In this document: one piece after another, positions 1 through 7,716 of the stretch | Numbering within the stretch: position 1 is the first letter of the stretch | Layout of the letters: each line of letters starts with the position of its first letter | NCBI GenBank assembly: GCA_041686915.1 | Contig: JAWLDB010000009.1 | Span: forward strand, 1-36,262 | DNA: 36,262 nucleotides | Source: JAWLDB01 sp041686915 | Lineage (GTDB): Bacteria > Bacillota > UBA994 > UBA5500 | Reading direction: 5' to 3' | Notes under the pieces: model-generated | Seen by the model: the letters and a program-made list of their open reading frames with translations, nothing else | Told to the model about the DNA's origin: nothing | Database searches by the model: none | Position numbers and translations under genes: made by a program

Positions 1-239
1 ATCAGGTCTGGTGCTGTCAACGTGATTATCTCCGCCGGGGGTTCGTCTGGCGCACTTTTCAGACCTGCCTGCGGGTTAGCGATTTCGTAGGTGATTTCAA
101 GGTGGTCAGCAGACTCTCCCTTGTCCAGCCCGATGGCGATAACATACGCCCGTTCCTCTACTTCTTCCCGGTCCCAACAACCGGTTATGGCGAGTGATAG
201 AAGTATGATGAGTAATGTAACTCGCATAGCTACTTTCAT
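1..239 (-). CDS. gerC: Ger(x)C-type spore germination lipoprotein, partial (C-terminus outside window)
   Basis: Third subunit of a GerA-type germinant receptor, a lipoprotein on the outer face of the spore inner membrane. Reading the minus strand from ATG at 239 gives MKVAMRVTLLIILLSLAITG followed by CWDREEVEERAYV. This is a signal peptide with a lipobox (ITGC) and then the WD(R/K)xEVE(E/D)xA signature of Ger(x)C proteins. About 79 codons are visible and the frame runs off the window at base 1. The ATG overlaps the gerB stop codon (ATGA, 236-239), so translation is probably coupled to gerB. Family identity is secure from the lipobox and the signature. The ligand and the exact receptor type (GerA, GerB, GerK or other) cannot be told. 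Confidence 0.93.
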   Translation of the reverse strand, partial: MKVAMRVTLLIILLSLAITGCWDREEVEERAYVIAIGLDKGESADHLEITYEIANPQAGLKSAPDEPPAEIITLTAPDL

Positions 240-1330
240 GCTATCTGCTTACACCTCCACCTGTGCAGAACCCATAGAACCGGGGGCAGTAGGATGATTG
301 CCGGCCACGTCGCATTGTATAGAACGCCGTAGCGTAGCAACATGGTGTTGACCACCGGGTTTGCCGGGAGCAAGCCCAGCAATAGGGACAAAGCTCCGAG
401 CGGAATGACCAATGGTTCATATTCCCTTATCCTGAAAGTAGCACCAAAAATCACCGCTGTCATGTATAGATAGATTGAGGTCCTCACAACAGCTACCAGG
501 GCCCAAAGGCCAACAAATACCCCTTCCACCTGAGTCAGAAAGCGGGCAAGGCTGATGGAGCGTGATAGTTGCAAGAATGGGTAAAGTACTCCAGTGGCGC
601 CCGTGTAATCGTAAATCATGATGTAGACTGCCAGCAGCAGCGAGAGCAGCACTGCACTTACTATCAGGCCAACAACTGCCCCCTTTTTCAGGGCTCCGTG
701 ACTACGCAGTTTGTGGGCCATCGCCGTTAGAACGAGCAAATCGGCATAGGTAGCGGCAAATACTACGCTCTTGGTGGCAAGCGCCGGAATGCCTCGGCCC
801 AAAAGGGGAAAGAGGAAGGCTGGTCTGGCTTCTCTGGCAGACAGCACCAGTAGCGTAAGTAGTCCCAGACCGGCGATCGGTACCACCAGGGTCGATGTTC
901 TACCAAGCGACTCCCAGCCGCGGAGTGCAATGTAGATGGCAATGCCGACAAAAACGGCGTAACTGATCACCTGCGGCGTTCTTGGGAAATAAAGTATCTG
1001 CATGGCGTCAACATAACTACGGCTGTTAAGAGTCGCACCCCCCAGGGTGATCACGAAAAGCGAAAAGTTAAGGATGAACCCGACTGGCTTGCCTGCAAGA
1101 TAGTAGATTGTTTCATTCAGGTTCTTGCCTGTCTTGCGTAGCACAGACAGCAGCAGCCAAAACGGGGCTGCTACCACCAGCAAGGACATCAGCGGCAACA
1201 TCCAAGCCGCAGTCTGTGCATCCTGTAAAAACAAGGTCGGCGAAGTATGCACCAGTTTGGCGGCTATAGTTAGCAGCATAATGGCCAAGAACTCTTTATA
1301 ACCAATCTTGCCGTCCGACTGTTCTAGCAC
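236..1330 (-). CDS. gerB: GerB-type spore germination permease subunit
   Basis: Integral membrane subunit of the GerABC germinant receptor, belonging to the amino acid-polyamine-organocation transporter superfamily. In this family the subunit binds the germinant. The 364-residue protein is about the usual length and hydrophobic throughout, with roughly ten predicted membrane segments. It opens with the typical short polar start and a first helix containing KIGYKEFLAIMLLT. The GTG start at 1330 follows a strong GGGAGGTG ribosome binding site seven bases upstream. The gene lies 31 bases after gerA and overlaps gerC by four bases, so this is the middle gene of a three-gene operon. Expression in the forespore would be expected for the family, but I could not see a convincing sigma-G promoter. 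Confidence 0.95.
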   Translation of the reverse strand: MLEQSDGKIGYKEFLAIMLLTIAAKLVHTSPTLFLQDAQTAAWMLPLMSLLVVAAPFWLLLSVLRKTGKNLNETIYYLAGKPVGFILNFSLFVITLGGATLNSRSYVDAMQILYFPRTPQVISYAVFVGIAIYIALRGWESLGRTSTLVVPIAGLGLLTLLVLSAREARPAFLFPLLGRGIPALATKSVVFAATYADLLVLTAMAHKLRSHGALKKGAVVGLIVSAVLLSLLLAVYIMIYDYTGATGVLYPFLQLSRSISLARFLTQVEGVFVGLWALVAVVRTSIYLYMTAVIFGATFRIREYEPLVIPLGALSLLLGLLPANPVVNTMLLRYGVLYNATWPAIILLPPVLWVLHRWRCKQIA

Positions 1331-1361
1331 TATCTCTCACCTCCCTGACCAGAATGCTCAT

Positions 1362-2924
1362 TCACTTGTTTGAGGGCTCAGGTTCTGCCTGGCGCTCCTG
1401 GTCTTGTGGCTTGATATGGAACGGGCGTAACCACTGCTTCCACACCGGTGAACGGATAACCATGTCATGTGATGCACAGTAGTTTGGCGCTATCGGAGCT
1501 AAGAACGGAACATCAAAGGACTTAAATGTGGACATGTAGGCCAACCCTACGGCGGCAAAGAAACCAATCCCGACCACTCCGAAGAATGATGCGAACACTA
1601 TACAAGTGAACCTGGCTAAGCGAGCTGCAAAGCCAAGACTCACGTTTGGCAGGGCAAACGATGCCAAACCAGTAATTGCGACCACGATGACCAGGATGGG
1701 ACTGACCAGATTGGCCTCAACGGCCGCCTGACCAAGGATTAGCGCTCCAACAATACCAATAGTTGACCCCAGGGGCGAGGGTATGCGCACGCCTGCTTCC
1801 CGCAGCAGTTCGAAGGCAACTTCCATTATCAGCAACTCAACTAGTGCTGGGAAGGGTACTACTTCTCTGGTACCTGCTATTGCCAGTAAAAGATCTGTGG
1901 GTATCATTTCCGCATGGTAGGTGGTGAACGCTATGTAGACCGCAGGCGTGAAAACAGCGACATGCAGGGCAATAAACCTGACAATGCGGATGAAGTTTGC
2001 GTATGCCCACCTCTCGTAGAAATCCTCGGAAGTGTGGAAAAATGACCAAAATGTAACCGGGACAATCAGACAGCCGGCGGAATTATCGATCAAAACTACA
2101 TGGCCTTCGCGGAGGAAGGCTGATGCACGGTCTGGTAGTTCTGTCCAGAGTACAGACGGTAGTATTGAGTATGGCCTATCTTCAATGTACTGCTCCAGGA
2201 CGGACAGGTTAGGGATGTCCGCTGTGATGTCCGACAACCTCTGCTTAACCTGTTCCACCAAACGAGGATTTGCCACTCCATCTATGTACATTATTTGCAC
2301 CGGGGTTTTGGTTCGTTTCCCCAAGACCATGGCTTCATTGACGAGGTTTTGGTCTCTCACAGTCTTCCTTATTAGCGAGCGATTGGTTTTGGCATCTTCC
2401 ACGAAGCCTTCATGCGGGCCCTTGATGACGGTCTCATTTTGCGGCTTCTCTACTGCTCTGTGGCTGAAACCTACGGTGTCAAGTTGCAGTGCCTCAGACT
2501 CACCGTCTACCAACAGGACGGCCCTGCCTGTCAAGATCTGCTCGACCGCCTCAATGTAGGTTCTTACGCCCTTACTGCGTATCTCCAGCAGCGCTGCTAT
2601 AGTGTCGAGCGTACCCTTTGCCGCACCTGCAATTTGCTTGCTGTTGAGCGGGCGAAGCACATGGTTGCTAATCGTCTTTTCGTTGGTCATAGCCTCCAGG
2701 TAGACAATCGCTATGGCTTTGGTCAGCCCGGGATAACGCTGTGACCTGATGGAAAGGTCTTGATTGCGTGGGCTGTGAAAGGCCTGCTTAATTACCTCCA
2801 GGTCTTGGGCAAGGTCCCCTGTTAATGGCTTTTCCAGTTGTATGTGATCCTTCTGTCGCCCTTTTTGGTCAGAAGTAGGCTTGTGCAAGATCTTCGTCAG
2901 GAACGTGAAAGGCACTGTTATCAC
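1362..2924 (-). CDS. gerA: GerA-type spore germination protein subunit A
   Basis: Large subunit of the germinant receptor, with a soluble N-terminal half and a membrane-spanning C-terminal half. The longest frame has 520 residues. The first ~290 are hydrophilic and contain family-typical blocks (YLEAMTNEKTISNHVLRPL; VDGESEALQLDT; GPHEGFVEDAKTNRSLIRKT). From about residue 300 there are several hydrophobic segments, including AVYIAFTTYHAEMIPTDLL and a PSPLGSTIGIVGALILGQAA block characteristic of GerA. The start at 2924 is GTG, but it sits directly on the Shine-Dalgarno sequence GGAAGGG. GTG at 2915 (codon 4) has an 8-base spacing from it and is the better start. First gene of the gerABC operon, transcribed divergently from the flavin oxidoreductase gene at 3077. 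Confidence 0.96.
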   Translation of the reverse strand: MITVPFTFLTKILHKPTSDQKGRQKDHIQLEKPLTGDLAQDLEVIKQAFHSPRNQDLSIRSQRYPGLTKAIAIVYLEAMTNEKTISNHVLRPLNSKQIAGAAKGTLDTIAALLEIRSKGVRTYIEAVEQILTGRAVLLVDGESEALQLDTVGFSHRAVEKPQNETVIKGPHEGFVEDAKTNRSLIRKTVRDQNLVNEAMVLGKRTKTPVQIMYIDGVANPRLVEQVKQRLSDITADIPNLSVLEQYIEDRPYSILPSVLWTELPDRASAFLREGHVVLIDNSAGCLIVPVTFWSFFHTSEDFYERWAYANFIRIVRFIALHVAVFTPAVYIAFTTYHAEMIPTDLLLAIAGTREVVPFPALVELLIMEVAFELLREAGVRIPSPLGSTIGIVGALILGQAAVEANLVSPILVIVVAITGLASFALPNVSLGFAARLARFTCIVFASFFGVVGIGFFAAVGLAYMSTFKSFDVPFLAPIAPNYCASHDMVIRSPVWKQWLRPFHIKPQDQERQAEPEPSNK

Positions 2925-3020
2925 CCTTCCATAACATCCTACAGGTGCATCCTAGTTTTCCCTTAGAGATCTTAGGGTATCCCGTAAGGCGGTATTCGGA
3001 GTGAGAATGGATTGTCTGTC

Positions 3021-3059
3021 CACGATGTATCATACAATAACCATGTAAATAACATCGTG
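3021..3059. promoter_or_regulatory. Inverted repeat between gerA and the OYE gene, possible operator
   Basis: CACGATGT (3021-3028) and its exact complement ACATCGTG (3052-3059) are separated by 23 bases. The inner flanks are also partly similar on the two strands. A TACAAT sequence resembling a -10 box lies inside at 3033-3038, with a weak TTGTCT 14 bases upstream, which is short for a sigma-A promoter. The dyad ends 3 bases before the AGGAG ribosome binding site of the flavin oxidoreductase gene, so a repressor bound here could block its promoter. The regulator is unknown. Confidence 0.4.
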
Positions 3060-3076
3060 AACAGGAGTGTTTCTTG

Positions 3077-4111
3077 ATGACAGCTCACCCCTTTCTATTC
3101 CAACCCCTCCATTTCGGTGGTCTTGCTCTTAGAAACAGAATTGTAGTCCCTCCGATGTGCCAATATACGGCTACCCCTGATGGCATGCCGACTGACTATC
3201 ACCTGGTCCACTATGGTTCCAGGGCACTCGGTGGGGCTGGCATGCTCATCATCGAGGCAACTGCTGTGGAACCGGATGGCAGAATTTCCGGTAGGGATCT
3301 CGGTATCTGGTCCGATGAACATGTCCCAGCTCTATCGAGGATTGCGAGGATTATCGAGGAGTTTGGGTGTGTGCCAGCTATTCAATTGGCGCACGCCGGA
3401 CGCAAGTGCCTGCCGGAAGCAGAGCGTATGGTGGCTCCTTCCCCCATACCCTTCGCCCCAGATAAGCGTGTACCAGCAGAGTTAAGCATTGCAGAAATAG
3501 ATGGGCTCGTCCAATCATTTGCTGTGGCGGCCAAGCGTGCAGTGGCTGCAGGGTTCAAGGTGCTTGAACTGCATGCTGCCCATGGCTATCTCTTGCATGA
3601 GTTTTTGTCCCCGCTGGCCAATCAGCGCCAGGATGAGTATGGTGGCTCTCTACAGAACCGCTTGCGTTTTCCACTGCAGGTGGCTCAGGTGGTTAGGCAG
3701 GCTATCCCTAAGTATGCGATGATGACCGTCAGGTTATCTGGAGACGAGTTTGCCGAGGGCGGCTATTCTTTGCCGGAAATGGTGCAAATGTCAGAAGCGT
3801 TTGTAGAAGCCGGTTGCGATATGGTGCACATGAGTTCGGGCGGCAGTGTTCCGGTAAGGCCTGAAGTCTGGCCTGGGTATCAGCTGCAGTATGCGCGGGC
3901 TGTCAAGCAAACTGTCAGGGTACCGGTGATCGGCGTGGGCCTGCTCGACAAGGTTGAATTGGCGGAGTTTGCATTAAGAGAAGGCTTCTGTGACCTAGTT
4001 GCAGTTGGCCGAGGTATCCTGCGTGATCCAAACTGGCCGGTGGCAGCAGCCCAGCTGCTGGGAGCTGAGCCACCTGTTCCGGAAAACATGCAAATAGCCT
4101 TCAGGAGATAA
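3077..4111 (+). CDS. Old yellow enzyme family NADH:flavin oxidoreductase (YqjM/NamA-like)
   Basis: FMN-dependent TIM-barrel ene-reductase that uses NAD(P)H to reduce activated C=C bonds such as alpha,beta-unsaturated carbonyls. The ~344-residue length fits the short YqjM class. Numbering from the longest frame at TTG 3074: VVPPMCQYTA carries the redox-tuning Cys29 and Tyr31 typical of YqjM-like enzymes; LAHAGRK is at 106-111; the active-site His pair is in ELHAAHGYLLHEFLSP (His167, His170); DEYGGSLQNR is the family signature; and VAVGRGILRDPNW near the C-terminus binds the FMN phosphate. ATG at 3077 is preferred because AGGAG at 3063-3067 is 9 bases away. Cytoplasmic, monocistronic. The downstream region is interrupted by an assembly gap. 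Substrate cannot be predicted. Confidence 0.95.
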   Translation: MTAHPFLFQPLHFGGLALRNRIVVPPMCQYTATPDGMPTDYHLVHYGSRALGGAGMLIIEATAVEPDGRISGRDLGIWSDEHVPALSRIARIIEEFGCVPAIQLAHAGRKCLPEAERMVAPSPIPFAPDKRVPAELSIAEIDGLVQSFAVAAKRAVAAGFKVLELHAAHGYLLHEFLSPLANQRQDEYGGSLQNRLRFPLQVAQVVRQAIPKYAMMTVRLSGDEFAEGGYSLPEMVQMSEAFVEAGCDMVHMSSGGSVPVRPEVWPGYQLQYARAVKQTVRVPVIGVGLLDKVELAEFALREGFCDLVAVGRGILRDPNWPVAAAQLLGAEPPVPENMQIAFRR

Positions 4112-4129
4112 GCCTAAGCAGCCTCCTTG

Positions 4130-4229
4130 NNNNNNNNNNNNNNNNNNNNNNNNNNNNNNNNNNNNNNNNNNNNNNNNNNNNNNNNNNNNNNNNNNNNNNN
4201 NNNNNNNNNNNNNNNNNNNNNNNNNNNNN
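4130..4229. other. Assembly gap (100 Ns)
   Basis: A run of exactly 100 undetermined bases, the conventional size for a scaffold gap of unknown length. The true distance between the OYE gene and the terminator at 4283 is therefore unknown, and one or more genes may be missing here. Any open frame reading through this stretch is meaningless. Confidence 0.99.
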
Positions 4230-4282
4230 AGCGGGCCATGTATGGGAAGTTTGGAAACCCGAGTAAGCGGGCAATAGAGGAT

Positions 4283-4328
4283 AAAACAAACAGGCAGGAT
4301 GGTCAATAACCATCCTGCCTGTTGTTTT
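4283..4328. terminator. Bidirectional rho-independent terminator
   Basis: A 13-bp perfect stem, CAGGCAGGATGGT (4291-4303) paired with ACCATCCTGCCTG (4309-4321), has a 5-base loop. AAAACAA lies on the left side and TTGTTTT on the right, so it can end transcription from both directions. It lies between the plus-strand material after the gap and the minus-strand VanW gene whose stop is at 4471. Confidence 0.85.
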
Positions 4329-4470
4329 GGGGGAGGATTGATGTACGGGAAGAAGAACCTGGAACGTGAAGCATTAGTGTGCTCCCCCACCTCACATTCC
4401 GTTTGTTCATATTATGAGACAAACGCAGATTTGGATACAAAGAGTAGGCACTAGGGGCAAATTCCAACCG

Positions 4471-5460
4471 CTATTCCCTGGGAACTGCCATAGTCGGCAC
4501 TGTTTGTTCCGGTTCTGGTGCAGGCCCGCGTTCTACAACCCTGGCTAGCGGCGCATATACACTGGTACCCATGTCCTTTCGCACTTCCCTGCCATCCGCA
4601 TAGGTAATAGCTATCCAGGATTTTACTGTCATCCCCTCACTGCCGTTGCGAATGACGCGTTCTTCGCCTGGTTGCAGGTCTCGGTTTTCTTTGATTAACA
4701 CCGGTGGCTCTTCACGCTTGATAACAGTATGATGCCATGTCACCTTGGGCGGTTGCTCGGAACCATAAGCTGCCATGATCAGCCTGCTGCCGTCGATGGC
4801 TGCTTTGAGCATCACTGGAGCAGATGACGTGTTTTTGAACTTAAGATCTGGGGCTTGAGTGCTGACCGTGGCGTCTTGCCCTGGCTTTACGTAGGGCACC
4901 ATCAGTCCGTGATTGCGCCTTTCCACAATCTCCAGGTTTGCCAGCACTGCCACATTATACAGGGTAGTAGCCACCTTGCAGACGCCTCCACCCGGACTGC
5001 TGACCACCGCGCCCTGCACATATGTGGCTCCATTCTTCCAGCCTGCGCTGCTGGTGTATGGCTCCATTAGCTCGTTGAAAGAGAAAACCTCGCCAGGCTC
5101 AAGCACCAGACCGTCGACTTTTTCGGCTGCGCGGCGCACGTTGTAGGCTGGTCCGGCAGGGATTGAGCCCATGTCTATGAAGAAGCCGGCCATCGCTACC
5201 GGGAACTTGCCCTTCGGCCTGGTAGGCACCGGTTGTTCCAACTGTTGTGGTGCAGGTGCCTCAGGTTCTGCAAATGCCAGCGGTTCAATAGCAAGTCCGG
5301 AGTTCGGGTTGGGCGGCAAGTTATCTGGGTTTTCCGGATTGACCAGAGTTGTTCGCGGATTAGGCTGGCGGAAATGCAAGTTACGCCGCTGGCATGCCGG
5401 TAGTATCGTGCAAGCCAAAAGCATAACAAGCAGCAGTAATGGCAACTTGTGTTTGGACAT
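4471..5460 (-). CDS. VanW-domain lipoprotein with C-terminal G5-like region
   Basis: Exported lipoprotein of unknown biochemical function. VanW domains are common in cell-surface proteins of spore-forming Bacillota. The 329-residue protein starts with a lysine-containing signal peptide and a lipobox ending at Cys23 (LPAC). A Pro/Asn-rich linker follows to about residue 85. The VanW domain (~90-225) includes VFSFNELMEPYTSSAGW, the glycine-rich GGGVCKVATTLYN and RRNHGLMVPYVKPGQDA. The C-terminal part (~230-315) resembles a G5-type beta domain (LQPGEERVIRNGSEGMTVKS). It is paralogous to the gene at 16774-17715, which shares the GGGVCK block, the MVPYV.PGQDA block and the C-terminal VKSW.....DG pattern. 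It follows the TerB/ATPase/helicase operon by 66 bases with a hairpin between, so co-transcription is possible. Confidence 0.9.
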   Translation of the reverse strand: MSKHKLPLLLLVMLLACTILPACQRRNLHFRQPNPRTTLVNPENPDNLPPNPNSGLAIEPLAFAEPEAPAPQQLEQPVPTRPKGKFPVAMAGFFIDMGSIPAGPAYNVRRAAEKVDGLVLEPGEVFSFNELMEPYTSSAGWKNGATYVQGAVVSSPGGGVCKVATTLYNVAVLANLEIVERRNHGLMVPYVKPGQDATVSTQAPDLKFKNTSSAPVMLKAAIDGSRLIMAAYGSEQPPKVTWHHTVIKREEPPVLIKENRDLQPGEERVIRNGSEGMTVKSWIAITYADGREVRKDMGTSVYAPLARVVERGPAPEPEQTVPTMAVPRE

Positions 5461-5467
5461 AAGAAAT

Positions 5468-5491
5468 CACGCTCCCCTTATGGGTAGCGTG
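5468..5491 (-). promoter_or_regulatory. Hairpin covering the ribosome binding site of the VanW gene
   Basis: On the minus strand CACGCT-A-CCC-ATAA-GGG-G-AGCGTG folds into a 9-bp interrupted stem between the helicase stop (5527) and the VanW start (5460). Its 3' arm contains AAGGGGAG, the only plausible Shine-Dalgarno sequence for the VanW gene. It could be a weak terminator of the upstream operon (followed by ATTTCTT) or a translation-limiting hairpin. The sequence does not decide between them. Confidence 0.45.
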
Positions 5492-5526
5492 CGCGTTTGA
5501 GCGGTGAGATATGAGATATGCAATCT

Positions 5527-7716
5527 CTATTCCCACGCCTTGACGACGGATTTCATCTCTTTCACATCCAAATGGTCGTGGATGAATGCCTTGCGCAACA
5601 ACGGAGCCGGAACAAACTCGTCATACTTCTGAAGCCGTGGGCTTTCGTTGAGCGCAACTAATGACTCGCCGGTTTCGAGGCCCATCACCTGACGCACTAT
5701 CGCCTGCTGCAGTATCTCCGAGCTGTCGGTGTCAGCAAGCAAGGTAAAGAAATGGGGGGCTACTCCACCGATGCCATAAATGCTGAACCGACCCCGCCCT
5801 AGCATGCGCAGGCTGCGATCCAAGGTGCGGTATGAGCGCGTGCCCATCCAAGGTAGAATAGCAAAGGTCTGACCACCAAGCGGTAAGATGTTGCGCTGAT
5901 CGAGCCGGTGCGCAGCAGCCAACTGACGGGCTTCCCTCAGCCGCTCTCTGGCCTGGGGTTGCAGGTACCGGTATTCTTTATCCTCAAACAATACCTGCCG
6001 CATGCGCTGCAAAATCCGCCCGTGTACTCGACCGCAAGTCCCCTTCCAGGAAACAGATGCCCGGCCGGAGATCTGCTTGACCTGTACCAGTTTGCGCTTA
6101 GGGTCTATTTCAAGCACTTCCCAGGTACGGCCTGCCAGGGCAAAACGTTCACCAGGGGGCGGTGGCTGAATGATGCTGCCGATTTCCCGGCTTTCGTCCT
6201 GTACTGTATACTCTTCGTTATCGGCAAAAACGGCATAGAACTTGAAGTTGCGGACCACTCGCTCACCAGTTAACCCAATGATCAGGCCGCCTTCTTCGGT
6301 GCGCTGGATATGATCTATGTCCAACAAATAGAGCAGTAGCTGACGAAAATCTTCCGGATGAACCGCCTTAAACGGCGGCAGCGTAAGAACTTTTTGGGCC
6401 AAAGCGCGCGGAGTCTGCTCGCCCTGCGCCAACAAGCTCATCGTCTGGTGATAAAGTAAGCTATAAGGGAGCTGGCTGCTCTCAATTGGCTCAATCCAAC
6501 GCTCTTCCAAGTAGAGCTGAATGACGGCGATACTCTGCAGCAGCTGCCAGGGTAGCATCTCCGGCAAAGCTTCGCCTCCGGTCTTCTCTGTCTCAGACGT
6601 TACAAACCACATCTCCATCGGACCACCGCGCCGTCCTGACCGCCCGAGGCGCTGCAGGAAGCTCGATACTGCCAACGGGGCTTCCAGCTGCACAACTCGC
6701 TCTAACTGCCCAAGGTCAATACCAAGCTCCAGAGTAACAGTCGCAGCCGTCACTGCATCCGTCTCCGGGTCACGCATTGCGGCCTCGGCTGCTTCGCGCA
6801 AAGGAGCTGAGATGCTGCCATGATGCACGTGGTATACATCGGGTAATTGTTCGGCTTCTGCTATCTGCCTAAGCGACGCGGTGACTGTTTCTGTTTGGGC
6901 ACGATTGTTGGAGAAAACCAAAGCCTTACCAGGGCGAGTTACACCGAAGATGTAACGGTAGTAAGGATCAGCCTGCGCTGGAGGTAAGGGTTTCTCCTTG
7001 TCTTCCTCGTCGGGACGCTGAAAATGCTCCAAGGCCAGCCGCACGCTCTGTCCTCCGGCTGAAATCCTGGGAGTTACTACTGTGCGTTTGCTACCAGAGC
7101 CGAGCCATTGTTCAGCCAGAGCGTAATCTCCGAGCGTTGCAGAAAGCCCAATCCGCCTGGGTTCCTGCTTGGCATAGCGGGCCAAGCGTTGCAGCTGCGC
7201 CAAGATCTGCAAACCGCGGTCCGACCCCATGAAGACATGCACTTCATCGACAATTACATATCGTAGGTCGTGGAAGATTGGCTGCAGCACTTGTGTACGG
7301 TTGATTAGCAAGCTTTCCAACGACTCAGGGGTGATTTGCAGCACCCCTTTAGGTTGGCGCACCAGCCTTTCCTTGCTGCTGCGGCCCACGTCGCCATGCC
7401 AATGCCAGACCGGGATGTCTGCTTCCTGCAGCAAACCCTGCAAGCGATAGAACTGGTCGTTGATCAAGGCCTTGGTCGGCCCGATATACAGTACACCGAC
7501 GCTGCTGGAGGGCTGTTGCTGCAGCTGGGTGAGCACAGGCAGAAAAGCCGCCTCGGTCTTCCCCGAGGCAGTTCCGCTAGCCAGCAACAGGTGTGAGTCA
7601 GTATCAAACAACACATGGGCTGCTTCTACCTGGATCTCTCTCAGTTCAGTCCACCCGTGCCGGTAGATATACTCCTGAATGAACGGTGAAAGGCGGTAGA
7701 AGGGATTATCTGTCAT
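5527..7716 (-). CDS. Lhr-like superfamily 2 DEAD/DEAH-box helicase, third gene of a Shango-like operon
   Basis: ATP-dependent nucleic-acid helicase or translocase, 729 residues. All SF2 motifs are intact: Q-like ELREIQVEA (~24-32), Walker A ASGTASGKTE (46-55), Ia PTKALINDQ (~80-88), Ib QITPESLES, DEVH box (157-160), SATL (192-195), motif IV ALVFSNNRAQT, motif V TVTLELGIDLG (326-336) and motif VI QRLGRSGRRGG (355-365). The C-terminal part has the GERFALAGRTWEVLEID block seen in Lhr-type helicases. It is far shorter than full-length Lhr (~1500 residues) and comparable to helicases in defence operons. The ATG start overlaps the ATPase stop (ATGA, 7713-7716), indicating coupled translation. With the TerB protein and the DUF2791 ATPase it makes the helicase component of a Shango-type set. 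Generic DNA repair is the main alternative. Confidence 0.88.
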   Translation of the reverse strand: MTDNPFYRLSPFIQEYIYRHGWTELREIQVEAAHVLFDTDSHLLLASGTASGKTEAAFLPVLTQLQQQPSSSVGVLYIGPTKALINDQFYRLQGLLQEADIPVWHWHGDVGRSSKERLVRQPKGVLQITPESLESLLINRTQVLQPIFHDLRYVIVDEVHVFMGSDRGLQILAQLQRLARYAKQEPRRIGLSATLGDYALAEQWLGSGSKRTVVTPRISAGGQSVRLALEHFQRPDEEDKEKPLPPAQADPYYRYIFGVTRPGKALVFSNNRAQTETVTASLRQIAEAEQLPDVYHVHHGSISAPLREAAEAAMRDPETDAVTAATVTLELGIDLGQLERVVQLEAPLAVSSFLQRLGRSGRRGGPMEMWFVTSETEKTGGEALPEMLPWQLLQSIAVIQLYLEERWIEPIESSQLPYSLLYHQTMSLLAQGEQTPRALAQKVLTLPPFKAVHPEDFRQLLLYLLDIDHIQRTEEGGLIIGLTGERVVRNFKFYAVFADNEEYTVQDESREIGSIIQPPPPGERFALAGRTWEVLEIDPKRKLVQVKQISGRASVSWKGTCGRVHGRILQRMRQVLFEDKEYRYLQPQARERLREARQLAAAHRLDQRNILPLGGQTFAILPWMGTRSYRTLDRSLRMLGRGRFSIYGIGGVAPHFFTLLADTDSSEILQQAIVRQVMGLETGESLVALNESPRLQKYDEFVPAPLLRKAFIHDHLDVKEMKSVVKAWE

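Noticed and set aside
2032..2559. 175-codon plus-strand frame
   Set aside because: Antisense to the conserved gerA gene; no ribosome binding site and no protein-like motif.
2960..3040. Sigma-G-like promoter pieces upstream of gerA
   Set aside because: GAATA and GTATG match the -35 pattern, but no CATxxTA-like -10 occurs at the proper distance.
3995..4390. Open frames spanning the assembly gap
   Set aside because: They read through 100 Ns; the uninterrupted frame is an artefact of undetermined bases.
4471..5460. Linking the VanW proteins to vancomycin resistance
   Set aside because: No vanA/B/H/X/R/S genes are present. VanW domains are widespread in spore formers without resistance.
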